A DNA stretch of 64,000 nucleotides. Source: Paraprevotella xylaniphila YIT 11841. Its GTDB lineage: Bacteria; Bacteroidota; Bacteroidia; Bacteroidales; Bacteroidaceae. How positions within the stretch are numbered: the first letter of the stretch is position 1; the number at the start of each line of letters is the position of its first letter. Made by a program: the position numbers and the translations under genes. Location of the stretch: assembly GCF_000205165.1 (NCBI RefSeq), contig NZ_GL883886.1, positions 118,491 to 182,490 of the forward strand, in the 5' to 3' direction. Below the pieces are notes generated by a model that saw nothing but the letters and a program-made list of their open reading frames with translations, did no database searches and was not told the DNA's origin. Below, one piece after another: positions 1 through 7,197 of this stretch.

Positions 1-35
1 TCCTGTTTTTCCAGGTTCGAATCCTGGTAGTCCAA
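1..35 (+). tRNA. 3' part of a tRNA gene, cut by the window edge (possibly tRNA-Gln)
   Basis: A canonical T arm is visible: stem CCAGG, loop TTCGAAT, stem CCTGG at 11-27. It is followed by a 7-base acceptor strand TAGTCCA and discriminator A at 35. The first bases TCCTG fit the 3' side of an anticodon stem and TTTTT fits a short variable loop, so this is a type I tRNA without encoded CCA. The implied 5' acceptor strand TGGACTA starts with T, which is typical of tRNA-Gln, but the anticodon lies outside the window and the isotype is a guess. Confidence 0.85.
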
Positions 36-39
36 CACG

Positions 40-71
40 AGGCTTTCCTCATTTCGGGGAAAGCCTTTTTT
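40..71 (+). terminator. Rho-independent terminator after the tRNA
   Basis: A 9-bp perfect stem, AGGCTTTCC (40-48) with GGAAAGCCT (58-66), has a 9-base loop and is followed by a run of T. It lies 5 bases after the tRNA and would end that transcript. Confidence 0.85.
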
Positions 72-123
72 GTGCGCGGTGGTTGGTTCCGGGGCGATGT
101 GAAAATGGTATTCTTTTCCCTCA

Positions 124-491
124 CAGGGATTTTTCAAAAAAGCTCCTTCATCTTTCAGGTCTTATCGTAAGTCTCTTAAAAACAAGTTTGTTGTGCCCTG
201 AAGGATGTACCGGCCATCTTTCAGCCGAAGGTGTCTGCATACCTTACGGAAGACGGGAAAGGCTCTTCCTTAAAAGGGCTTTTTTTCTGCGCCAAACGAT
301 TTTTCAATCTCAGCCAAGCGATTTTTCGTTCTGCGCCAAATGATTTTCCGCTTTCAGCCGACCGGTTTCCTGTTTTCATCCTGAAGGAAGGCTGAAAGAT
401 GGATGTTCTATCCTTCAGTTATTGTACGTGTTGGAACACAGTGTGTTATCGTTCGGGCTGAAAGATGAAGCCATTTTTCTGAAAACTCTTG
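124..491. repeat. Palindromic MITE-like element, copy A
   Basis: The element has nested inverted repeats. The outer arms share a perfect TTCATCTTTCAG (147-158) and CTGAAAGATGAA (458-469), with imperfect complementarity running out to CAGG at 124 and CTTG at 491. The inner arms are 27-base segments at 198-224 and 392-418, each reading CTGAAGGAT, a short spacer, then CATCTTTCAG on one strand. The centre carries four 22-bp modules. Copy D at 49771-50092 has the same architecture. There is no transposase inside and I see no clear target-site duplication. The short reading frame across this region (83-343) looks like repeat DNA rather than a gene. Confidence 0.75.
284..371. repeat. Array of four 22-bp modules, site A
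   Basis: Modules run 284-305, 306-327, 328-349 and 350-371. Odd modules carry CTGCGCCAAA and even ones CTCAGCC or TTCAGCC. The first two end in GATTTTTC, the third in GATTTTCC and the fourth is decayed (GGTTTCCT). The order and sequence match site D (49900-49987) almost base for base. Confidence 0.85.
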
Positions 492-532
492 GGAGAGGGG
501 GATACAGGGGGCACGTCAAGGTGTGGGGGGGG
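491..532 (+). other. G-rich tract with G-quadruplex potential
   Basis: Four runs of three or more G (3, 5, 5 and 8 bases) occur within 42 bases. The loops are short, then about 13 bases. The tract sits exactly at the right end of palindromic element A. A quadruplex is possible by sequence, but the long third loop weakens the case. Confidence 0.4.
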
Positions 533-1212
533 ATAGGATTTTATGGTGTGGCTATGTTCTTTTAACACTTGTTAGGTAGAAACGCCGTTTCATGTTTCGG
601 GCTGACGGAATATGCCTGAAGGAAGCTGTTTGGGAAAAAGAAGCCTGACGCGTGGAGGCGGCAGGCTTTGAAATCAGAAGGCTTCGGTGATGGCTTTGAG
701 GATTGTAATCAATGGGCACCAGGCTTTCTGCCCGATTTCAATCTTTATCCTTTTGGCCTTTATTCTCATGTGGCATACGGAGTAAATATTAGTTTAAGAC
801 GGGGCTTCCCCTGCCGGCCAATCTGTAAGAAGACGCTTAGTCGGCCTCGGCATCTAATATGTGGAGTAGGGTGAATCCTTTTCTTTGTTATGGAATTCAC
901 ACTTTCCGTGTTTTCCCGTTGGTGCCTTGTATGACATTAAATCCTTATGTACGGGTGGGGAAGAATACAGTCATCAATGGAGAAAGTTACCTTTCTGCTG
1001 CTGAAAAAGAAAATGAACTTTATTCGTTTTTCAATCTATCGCAAACCGTATTTTTCCATCTTTTTATAAGGGTGATATTTCAGCAATGCTAAAATTCTGG
1101 TATCCATCGCTGATCTTATACCATACAAAGAACAACATATTAACGAATAATTAAATGAGGATGAACTGTAAAACATAAACCGTGACTTCTTTACCGATTA
1201 TAATGAATACTT
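533..1212. other. Intergenic stretch without a recognisable gene
   Basis: Short open frames exist here (for example 668-874 and 859-1092), but none has a convincing start, composition or family resemblance. No tRNA, rRNA or known structured RNA motif was recognised. The stretch may be decayed sequence or an unknown RNA. Confidence 0.5.
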
Positions 1213-2334
1213 TTAAGGTTGGTAATATCCCTGCATGCTCATTTCCTTTGCCGTAAAATATTGATACTTATCCTCTTCTAGAGGATAGTCCCAACATCCC
1301 AATTGATGATAGATTTCTCCACCAAAACCATGTTTGAACTTATAAAGCCCGTACATGGGATGTGAGGCATCGGCATACGGAGCGATACCGAACATATCAT
1401 ACTCCAAGCAGTTGTGCTCACGCGCCAACTGTATTGCTCTCCATTGCAAGGCATAAGTGGGCATTAGGTTGCGGTGAGATGACGAAGAGGCTCCATAGAG
1501 GTAAGTAGCCCGATGGGATGAGAACACCAAGAACATCGCAGCCAACGGAGTGTTGTCATGATAGGCTATGAGTAACTTTACATTCACTTTGGGGTCGTCA
1601 CATTCCATCTTTGAAGCAAATATGGAATGGAAATACTGAATATCGTTCAGGTGAAGCCCGTTACGGAAAGCAGTTTCTTGATAGAGGCTATGCCAAATCT
1701 GTAATCCTTCGATTCCTGCCGAACGCACCTCTACTCCGTGTTTCAGTGCCAAGCGGATGTTATAACGTGTCTTGGGTTTCATCCGTGCAAGTATTTTCTC
1801 TTCATCGGTGGATAAATCAAGTACAATGGTATTGGCCGGCAGAATGTTGGTGTTGGCTTTACGCAGGTTATGGCAGCAAGTGCCATAGTTGAGTTTTATT
1901 TCTTGAAACTCTTTTTGGGGAAGTCCTACCCATCGGCCTGCTTCGTCAAAATCATCAGCTTTGCACCAATGGCTTTTCCAATTGAGGTCATAACGCAGGG
2001 CTATGCAATGCTTGGGCAGGAAAGAGCGAAGTGATTCGGAAAGTTCTTCCAGAAAAGTACCTTGATTTTCTTCTGATGGTTCTATCTCGGGGCCATAGGG
2101 CAGATAAGCGATATAATCCTCACGGTTGAGATGTTGAAAGAACATAATGAAATCGGCTTGAGTGTACGCATAACCTCCCACGTGGGTGTAAAGGTCACTG
2201 TTGCGCACGCTGTAATCGAAAGCGCAGGAACTCATGCCAAGCTGTTCTTTTACTTTCGACCAAAAGGAAGTTTGCTGAACAATGGGCGTACTATAAGCAT
2301 CTGTAATCTCTTTGGGTTCCAGTCGGATATTCAT
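1213..2334 (-). CDS. FemAB/GNAT-fold peptidoglycan bridge-type aminoacyltransferase family protein
   Basis: This 373-residue protein resembles the FemA/FemB/FemX family, which in Gram-positives transfers amino acids from tRNA to the peptidoglycan stem peptide. The family hallmark MKPKTRYNIRLALKHGVEV lies near residue 185. A second GNAT-like half follows, with a LYGASSSSHRNLMPTYALQW stretch typical of the family. There is no signal peptide or membrane segment, so it should be cytoplasmic. Gram-negative Bacteroidetes homologues have no proven role and may acylate peptidoglycan precursors or another acceptor. It stands alone, with a good minus-strand promoter at 2398-2429. The ATG at 2334 is the first in frame. 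Confidence 0.85.
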   Translation of the reverse strand: MNIRLEPKEITDAYSTPIVQQTSFWSKVKEQLGMSSCAFDYSVRNSDLYTHVGGYAYTQADFIMFFQHLNREDYIAYLPYGPEIEPSEENQGTFLEELSESLRSFLPKHCIALRYDLNWKSHWCKADDFDEAGRWVGLPQKEFQEIKLNYGTCCHNLRKANTNILPANTIVLDLSTDEEKILARMKPKTRYNIRLALKHGVEVRSAGIEGLQIWHSLYQETAFRNGLHLNDIQYFHSIFASKMECDDPKVNVKLLIAYHDNTPLAAMFLVFSSHRATYLYGASSSSHRNLMPTYALQWRAIQLAREHNCLEYDMFGIAPYADASHPMYGLYKFKHGFGGEIYHQLGCWDYPLEEDKYQYFTAKEMSMQGYYQP

Positions 2335-2397
2335 TTGTGAAATAGTTTTTTGTGCTCTTTCAGATGATGAAACAAACAGAGCGAATTAACAAAAATG

Positions 2398-2429
2398 CAA
2401 AATTAGCCTTTAAAAGTTTGACAAGCAAG
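2398..2429 (-). promoter_or_regulatory. Bacteroidetes-type promoter for the FemAB-like gene
   Basis: On the minus strand, TAATTTTG (2405-2398) fits the TAnnTTTG -7 consensus. A CTTG (2429-2426) lies 20 bases upstream, at the place of the -33 TTTG. The predicted start is about 55 bases before the ATG at 2334. Confidence 0.55.
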
Positions 2430-2543
2430 GAAAAAACGACAAATACGGGTTATTTGCCATCTTTTGCCATTTGTTGAAAAATATTAAGAATTTATCCATA
2501 CTACGTATGGGGCTGTAAAAGTCCCGGATGCTAGCCAATAACG

Positions 2544-2574
2544 TTTGTTTAACCGTATGTTTTTAGTATCTTTG
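2544..2574 (+). promoter_or_regulatory. Bacteroidetes-type promoter of the betaine transporter operon
   Basis: TTTG at 2544-2547 and TATCTTTG at 2567-2574 are separated by 19 bases, matching the primary-sigma consensus of Bacteroidetes. Transcription would start near 2581, giving a leader of about 260 bases before the first gene. Confidence 0.8.
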
Positions 2575-2719
2575 CAAATACATCGTGCAACAAAAGCCTT
2601 TAGAGGGCAGAATCATCGGGACAATTCTTAGTTGAAAACAGGTCCGTTTATCTCACATGATTCAGACTTATTAGTATCGCCCCTATTGTAGTTGTTTTCT
2701 GAAACAATAAAAAAGAAAT

Positions 2720-2782
2720 GATTGTTATTCCGTATGGAATGACAATCGAATTCCAGTGTGTCTATTTGCTTATCAAATAGAC
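2720..2782 (+). promoter_or_regulatory. Two strong hairpins in the transporter mRNA leader
   Basis: Hairpin 1 pairs 2720-2731 with 2736-2747 (12 bp including one G-U, loop GTAT). Hairpin 2 pairs 2760-2768 with 2774-2782 (9 bp, loop CTTAT). Neither is followed by a T-run, so they are not simple terminators. Their place between promoter and start codon suggests mRNA stabilisation or post-transcriptional control. I do not recognise a known riboswitch. Confidence 0.55.
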
Positions 2783-2843
2783 ATTCAACTTGTTTTGTGT
2801 TTAAGCCGAAGAAAAGATTAACGAATGAAAGAAAGGTTTGTTT

Positions 2844-4079
2844 ATGAATGAAAAAAAGAAAATAGAAGTGATGAAACTCTACCTTATTTTCGGTCGTGAA
2901 CGGAACAAAGCGTTCAAAATGCTGATGAAAGGAAAGAGTAAACAGGAAATCAAAAAAGAAACAGGATGCACTGTCGCTGTAAATGGAGCCAACTTTACCA
3001 TCAACGAAGGTGAGATATTCGTCATTATGGGGTTAAGTGGAAGCGGAAAATCCAGTTTGTTACGTTGTATCAACCGGCTTAATAAACCCACCTTTGGGGC
3101 AATTGCGGTCGATGGCAAGAACATCGTCACCATGTCCGATGAGGAACTGCGTGCCGTCCGACGCAAGGAACTGGCTATGGTATTTCAGCATTTCGGCCTG
3201 TTGCCTCACCGTACCGTGTTGCAGAATATTGCTTTTGGACTTGAGCTGCAAGGCATAGGTAAGGAAGGGCGCGAACAAAAAGCACTGGAATGCATGAAAC
3301 TTGTAGGGCTTGACGGCTATGAAAATCAGATGATAAACGAGCTTTCAGGCGGTATGCAACAACGTGTCGGATTGGCACGTGCTTTGGCGAATGACCCTGA
3401 GGTGTTGTTGATGGACGAGGCTTTCTCGGCCCTGGACCCGTTGATCCGGGTGCAGATGCAGGACGAGCTGCTGGCCTTACAATCAAAAATGAAAAAGACC
3501 ATCGTGTTCATTACCCACGACTTGGAAGAAGCCATCAAGTTGGGTGACCGTATCGCTATCATGCGCGACGGTGAGATTCAACAGATTGGCACCTCGGAGG
3601 AAATCCTCACGGAACCCGCCAATGGCTATGTACAGAGTTTTGTGGAGAATGTGGATCGCAGCCGTATCGTCACAGCCGCTTCGATTATGGTGGACAAGCC
3701 TCTGGTGGCACGTTTGGGTAAGGAAGGACCGGAAGTGCTCATACGCAAAATGAAGGAGCGTAAACTTACCGTACTTCCCGTAGTGGATGCGGGCGGTATT
3801 TTGCAAGGCGAGGTTCGGTTGGGAGATCTTGTGAAATTGCGTGAAGCGAAGGTGAAAGACATCGCTTCGGTCATAAAAAGCGAGGTTCATTCCATTACCG
3901 CAGACACGGTGGTGGAAGACATCCTTCCGCTGATGACCAAGACCAATTCGCCGATCTGGGTGGTGAATGAAGAACGCGAATTTGAAGGAGTGGTTCCACT
4001 TTCATCGCTCATTGTGGAAGTGACCGGCAAGGATAAGGAAGAGATAAACGACATTATCCAACAAGCAATTGATTTATAA
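2844..4079 (+). CDS. opuAA: Glycine betaine/proline ABC transporter, ATP-binding subunit
   Basis: This 411-residue ATPase powers compatible-solute import (OpuAA/ProV type). It shows Walker A GLSGSGKSS near residue 63-71, signature LSGGMQQR near 165, Walker B LLMDEAFSALDP near 185 and the switch His in FITHDLEEA. After about residue 280 there are two CBS domains, which sense ionic strength or nucleotides in this family. A TTG at 2838 is also in frame, but the ATG at 2844 is preferred; an internal ATG at 2871 is possible. It is the first gene of a four-gene operon with permease, binding protein and an MgtC-like protein. Confidence 0.93.
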   Translation: MNEKKKIEVMKLYLIFGRERNKAFKMLMKGKSKQEIKKETGCTVAVNGANFTINEGEIFVIMGLSGSGKSSLLRCINRLNKPTFGAIAVDGKNIVTMSDEELRAVRRKELAMVFQHFGLLPHRTVLQNIAFGLELQGIGKEGREQKALECMKLVGLDGYENQMINELSGGMQQRVGLARALANDPEVLLMDEAFSALDPLIRVQMQDELLALQSKMKKTIVFITHDLEEAIKLGDRIAIMRDGEIQQIGTSEEILTEPANGYVQSFVENVDRSRIVTAASIMVDKPLVARLGKEGPEVLIRKMKERKLTVLPVVDAGGILQGEVRLGDLVKLREAKVKDIASVIKSEVHSITADTVVEDILPLMTKTNSPIWVVNEEREFEGVVPLSSLIVEVTGKDKEEINDIIQQAIDL

Positions 4080-4099
4080 TACAAAAAACGATATATACA

Positions 4100-4915
4100 A
4101 TGATAGATATAGGATGTTATATAGAAGCAGCCATCGAATGGCTGGCCGAGGAAGGCGCGTTTTTTTTTGATGCGTTGAATGTAGGCGTAGAAAGTTTTAT
4201 TGATAGTTTCCAACTGGCATTGTACGCTATCCCGTTTTATGTTTTTATTCCACTGACCGTTTCACTGGCTTGGTGGAAAGTAGGTAAAGGCATGGGGGTT
4301 TTTACTCTTCTGGGACTGTTGTTGATATGGGGTATGGGATTTTGGGAGGAAACCATGCAAACGCTCGCCTTAGTGCTTTCCTCCACTTGCATGGCTTTGC
4401 TGATAGGAATCCCACTCGGCATTTGGGCGGGAAAAAGTGAACGCTGTAACCGGATGCTCCGTCCCGTTCTGGACTGTATGCAGACCATGCCCGCTTTCGT
4501 CTATCTGATTCCTGCGGTATTGTTTTTCGGATTGGGTACGGTTCCCGGTGCTTTCGCCACCATCATCTTTGCCATGCCTCCGGTGGTGCGGCTTACGGGA
4601 TTGGGCATACGGCAAGTACCTAAAAACGTAATAGAAGCTGCCCGATCGTTCGGAGCCACTCCCCGCCAATTACTTTTCAAGGTACAGTTGCCCTTGGCTT
4701 TACCCACCATACAAACCGGCATCAACCAGACCATCATGATGGCACTTTCCATGGTAGTGGTGTCTGCCATGATTTCAGCCGGAGGCTTGGGAGAAGTGGT
4801 ACTGAAAGGCATCACACAAATGAAAATCGGACTCGGCTTTGAAGGCGGCATTGCCGTTGTGATACTGGCTATTATTTTAGACCGTATTACCCAAGGTATC
4901 GCCCAAAAGAAATAA
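4100..4915 (+). CDS. opuAB: Glycine betaine/proline ABC transporter, permease subunit
   Basis: This 271-residue inner-membrane protein is of the ProW/OpuAB type. It has several hydrophobic segments and the EAA cytoplasmic loop IEAARSFGATPRQLLFKVQL near residue 190, which docks on the ATPase. The N-terminus is a short amphipathic region before the first membrane span, as in ProW. It starts 20 bases after the ATPase gene. The binding protein is separate, so the permease lacks the fused receptor found in some OpuABC types. Confidence 0.93.
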   Translation: MIDIGCYIEAAIEWLAEEGAFFFDALNVGVESFIDSFQLALYAIPFYVFIPLTVSLAWWKVGKGMGVFTLLGLLLIWGMGFWEETMQTLALVLSSTCMALLIGIPLGIWAGKSERCNRMLRPVLDCMQTMPAFVYLIPAVLFFGLGTVPGAFATIIFAMPPVVRLTGLGIRQVPKNVIEAARSFGATPRQLLFKVQLPLALPTIQTGINQTIMMALSMVVVSAMISAGGLGEVVLKGITQMKIGLGFEGGIAVVILAIILDRITQGIAQKK

Positions 4916-4940
4916 TCATCATATTTAGCACAATGAATTT

Positions 4941-5813
4941 ATGAGAATATTCAGATTTATCACAACCATTATCAGCAGTACCTTGATGACATCGTGTGTC
5001 ATCAACCCCAATAAAATAAGCATCGCTTATCCTAACTGGGCGGAAGGTATCGCAGTGACCCATTTAGCCCGTGAAATTCTTGTGGAACAAGGTTTTCAAG
5101 TAGAACTGCTCAATGCGGATATCGCCCCGATATTCACCTCGCTTGCACGTGGAAAGACGGATGTGTTTCTTGACAGTTGGCTTCCCGTTACGCATAAACC
5201 CTATTTTGAAAAATATCAGGGAAAATTTGAAATATTGGGGCAGGTGTTCGACAGTGCCCGTATCGGTCTTGTGGTACCGGCTTATGTCCCCATTAACAGC
5301 ATAGAGGAGCTGCCGGAGTTCACAGAACGTTTCAATGGGGAAATAGTAGGCATTGATGCAGGCACGGGTATCATGAAATGTACGGAAACGGCCATACCAA
5401 CTTACGGACTGGATTACAAACTGATGATTTCAAGCGGTCCGGCCATGACTGCGCTTCTTGACAAGGCGATTAAAAAGAAAGAATGGATTGTAGTAACCGG
5501 ATGGCCCCCCCATTGGATGTTCGACCGTTACGAACTTAAAGTATTGGACGACCCGAAAAATATCTATGGAGCCTCGGAATATATCCGGGCGATTGCCCGT
5601 ACCGGATTCAGCAAGGAACATCCATTCGCCGCAGAACTGTTGGGGAATATTCATCTTACGGACCGGCAAATCAGTTCACTGATGAGTGCCATTGAGCAGA
5701 CAAGGGGAACGGAACGCGAGGCTGTAAGGGAATGGATAAAACAAAACAGAGCTTTGGTGGACAGTTGGATACCCAAAGACAAGGAAACGAAAATATATAA
5801 ACGATGGATATGA
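4941..5813 (+). CDS. opuAC: Glycine betaine-binding lipoprotein of the ABC transporter
   Basis: This 290-residue protein has a signal peptide ending in the lipobox LMTSC (Cys19), so it should be anchored in the periplasm. The mature part matches OpuAC/ProX substrate-binding proteins. It contains the Trp-rich segments that form the aromatic cage for quaternary ammonium groups: YPNWAEG, DSWLPV and TGWPPHWMF. It follows the permease by 25 bases and overlaps the next gene through an ATGA junction (5810-5813). The exact ligand (glycine betaine, proline betaine or choline) cannot be read from the sequence. Confidence 0.92.
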   Translation: MRIFRFITTIISSTLMTSCVINPNKISIAYPNWAEGIAVTHLAREILVEQGFQVELLNADIAPIFTSLARGKTDVFLDSWLPVTHKPYFEKYQGKFEILGQVFDSARIGLVVPAYVPINSIEELPEFTERFNGEIVGIDAGTGIMKCTETAIPTYGLDYKLMISSGPAMTALLDKAIKKKEWIVVTGWPPHWMFDRYELKVLDDPKNIYGASEYIRAIARTGFSKEHPFAAELLGNIHLTDRQISSLMSAIEQTRGTEREAVREWIKQNRALVDSWIPKDKETKIYKRWI

Positions 5814-6454
5814 TTTTAGAAATAACACTTAGATTATTTGTAGCTCTTCTTTTAGGCGGAGTCATAGGAATAGAGCGTGAATATCGTTCAAAAGAAGCCG
5901 GATTCCGTACGCATTTCTTGGTGGCATTGGGTAGTGCTCTTTTTTGTATTGTATCACAATATGGTTTTGGCTTTGGTTTAAAAGACTCATCGAGAGTAGC
6001 GGCACAAGTGGTTTCCGGTATTGGTTTCCTTGGAGCGGGAACAATTATTTTTCAAAAGAATGCAGTGCGCGGTCTGACTACAGCCACCGGATTATGGGTA
6101 ACGGCAGCTATCGGGTTGGCCTGTGGAACTGGCATGTATATAGCAGCCGGCATAGCTACAGCCATGGTGCTTTTCGGACTGGAAGTTATGAATTCCTTTA
6201 TTCCGACTGTCGGAACTACTACGGTGCAACTTACCTTTACAGCTACTAAGAAAGAGAGCGTGAAACGTGTGGTCAACCAGATAAAGGATGACTGCATTGA
6301 ACTTTATTCTTATGAACTGCGTGACCGTCGTACCTCACAAGGTGAAATCTTCGAGGCCAACATTGAGATGAAGGTTAAACGCGGTAATCACAATGAACGA
6401 CTTATCGATTATATGGATGAATTTGATGATGTTACTATTTCAAGTATAGAATAA
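5810..6454 (+). CDS. MgtC/SapB family membrane protein
   Basis: This 214-residue protein has four to five N-terminal membrane segments with the family motifs GGVIGIEREYRSKEAGFRTH and GIGFLGAGTIIF, and a C-terminal soluble ACT-like region. MgtC proteins are linked to survival in low Mg2+ and to control of membrane ATP synthase in Salmonella; most homologues are uncharacterised. The ATG at 5810 overlaps the stop of the betaine-binding gene as ATGA; an ATG at 5804 in the same frame is an alternative. The coupling places it in the osmolyte-uptake operon, which suggests a role in ionic or osmotic stress (inference). Confidence 0.88.
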   Translation: MILEITLRLFVALLLGGVIGIEREYRSKEAGFRTHFLVALGSALFCIVSQYGFGFGLKDSSRVAAQVVSGIGFLGAGTIIFQKNAVRGLTTATGLWVTAAIGLACGTGMYIAAGIATAMVLFGLEVMNSFIPTVGTTTVQLTFTATKKESVKRVVNQIKDDCIELYSYELRDRRTSQGEIFEANIEMKVKRGNHNERLIDYMDEFDDVTISSIE

Positions 6455-6557
6455 AAGCTGATTATCACTTCCAATTGGATCATGCTTGTATTTATGTAAC
6501 AAACAAGTGCCGGATATATCTATACAATATGTAAAACAGGAATAATAAACGATTTAA

Positions 6558-7133
6558 CTATTTGTTTTTCAATAAGAAATGAGAATTTGAATGTCTTGCG
6601 CAATGCGTGGTCAGCGGTATGGACAGGCCGAGCTGTTGCCCGATTTTCTTCAAATCCGCTACGTCCGACTTTTTCAGGTAGGCCATGTCCACGAACGGCA
6701 TCTCACGGGTGAAGAAACTGAACATGAAGATGTCGCGGGCGAAAGCTGCCTGCGGCAAGCCGGACAAATCCATGCGGTAGATTCGTGATATGTCCTCTTG
6801 CCGGAGTGCCCGTTTCACGGTCTTGTCCACTCCGGTGTAGACGTGCCGGAACGGATGCCGGTCGGTGGTCAGCCCTTGTTCCACAGCCAGATTGTAACAG
6901 GTGCGGAACTGCCGGACGTAGAATGATGACGTGTTGCGGCAGAGACCTTGTTCCTTCAGATGGCTTTCATAACGTTGCACGAGGTCGGAGGTAACCTCGT
7001 CGTAACCCAAATCGGCATGATTCCGGAAACGCTTGAAGCTGTTCAGGGCGGTGAGGCAAGTCTCTGCGCCGCGCGTCCGTCCTGCGCTCCGCAACATTAG
7101 GCTGTGGCGGAGCATGAATTCAAAAACTTGCAT
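6558..7133 (-). pseudogene. Remnant of a tyrosine recombinase (phage integrase family)
   Basis: The frame reads like the SAM-like DNA-binding domain and first part of the catalytic domain of Bacteroidetes tyrosine recombinases (ALNSFKRFR, RNTSSFYVRQFR, FRHVYTGVDKTVKRA, FMFSFFTREMPFVDMAYLKK). After the segment AYLKKSDV, about 100 residues appear to be missing. The text then resumes at LKKIGQQLGLSIPLTTHCARHS, the second Arg box, and stops soon after without the catalytic Tyr. It is therefore an inactivated integrase. It begins at an ATG inside the terminator of the DUF349 gene and has no usual N-terminal arm. Confidence 0.85.
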
Positions 7134-7171
7134 AAAAAAAGCCGCGTCCGAAGTAAAATTCCGGATGCGGC
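7134..7171 (-). terminator. Terminator of the DUF349 gene
   Basis: On the minus strand GCCGCATCCGG (from 7171) pairs with the complementary GGACGCGGC, with one mismatch, and is followed by seven T (7140-7134). It lies 27 bases past the DUF349 stop codon. Confidence 0.8.
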
Positions 7172-7197
7172 AAATTGTTTTTAAATGGTTTGTCCTT

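Noticed and set aside
83-343. An 86-codon plus-strand open frame after the tRNA terminator
   Set aside because: It runs through the palindromic repeat and the 22-bp modules, and has no ribosome binding site or homology.
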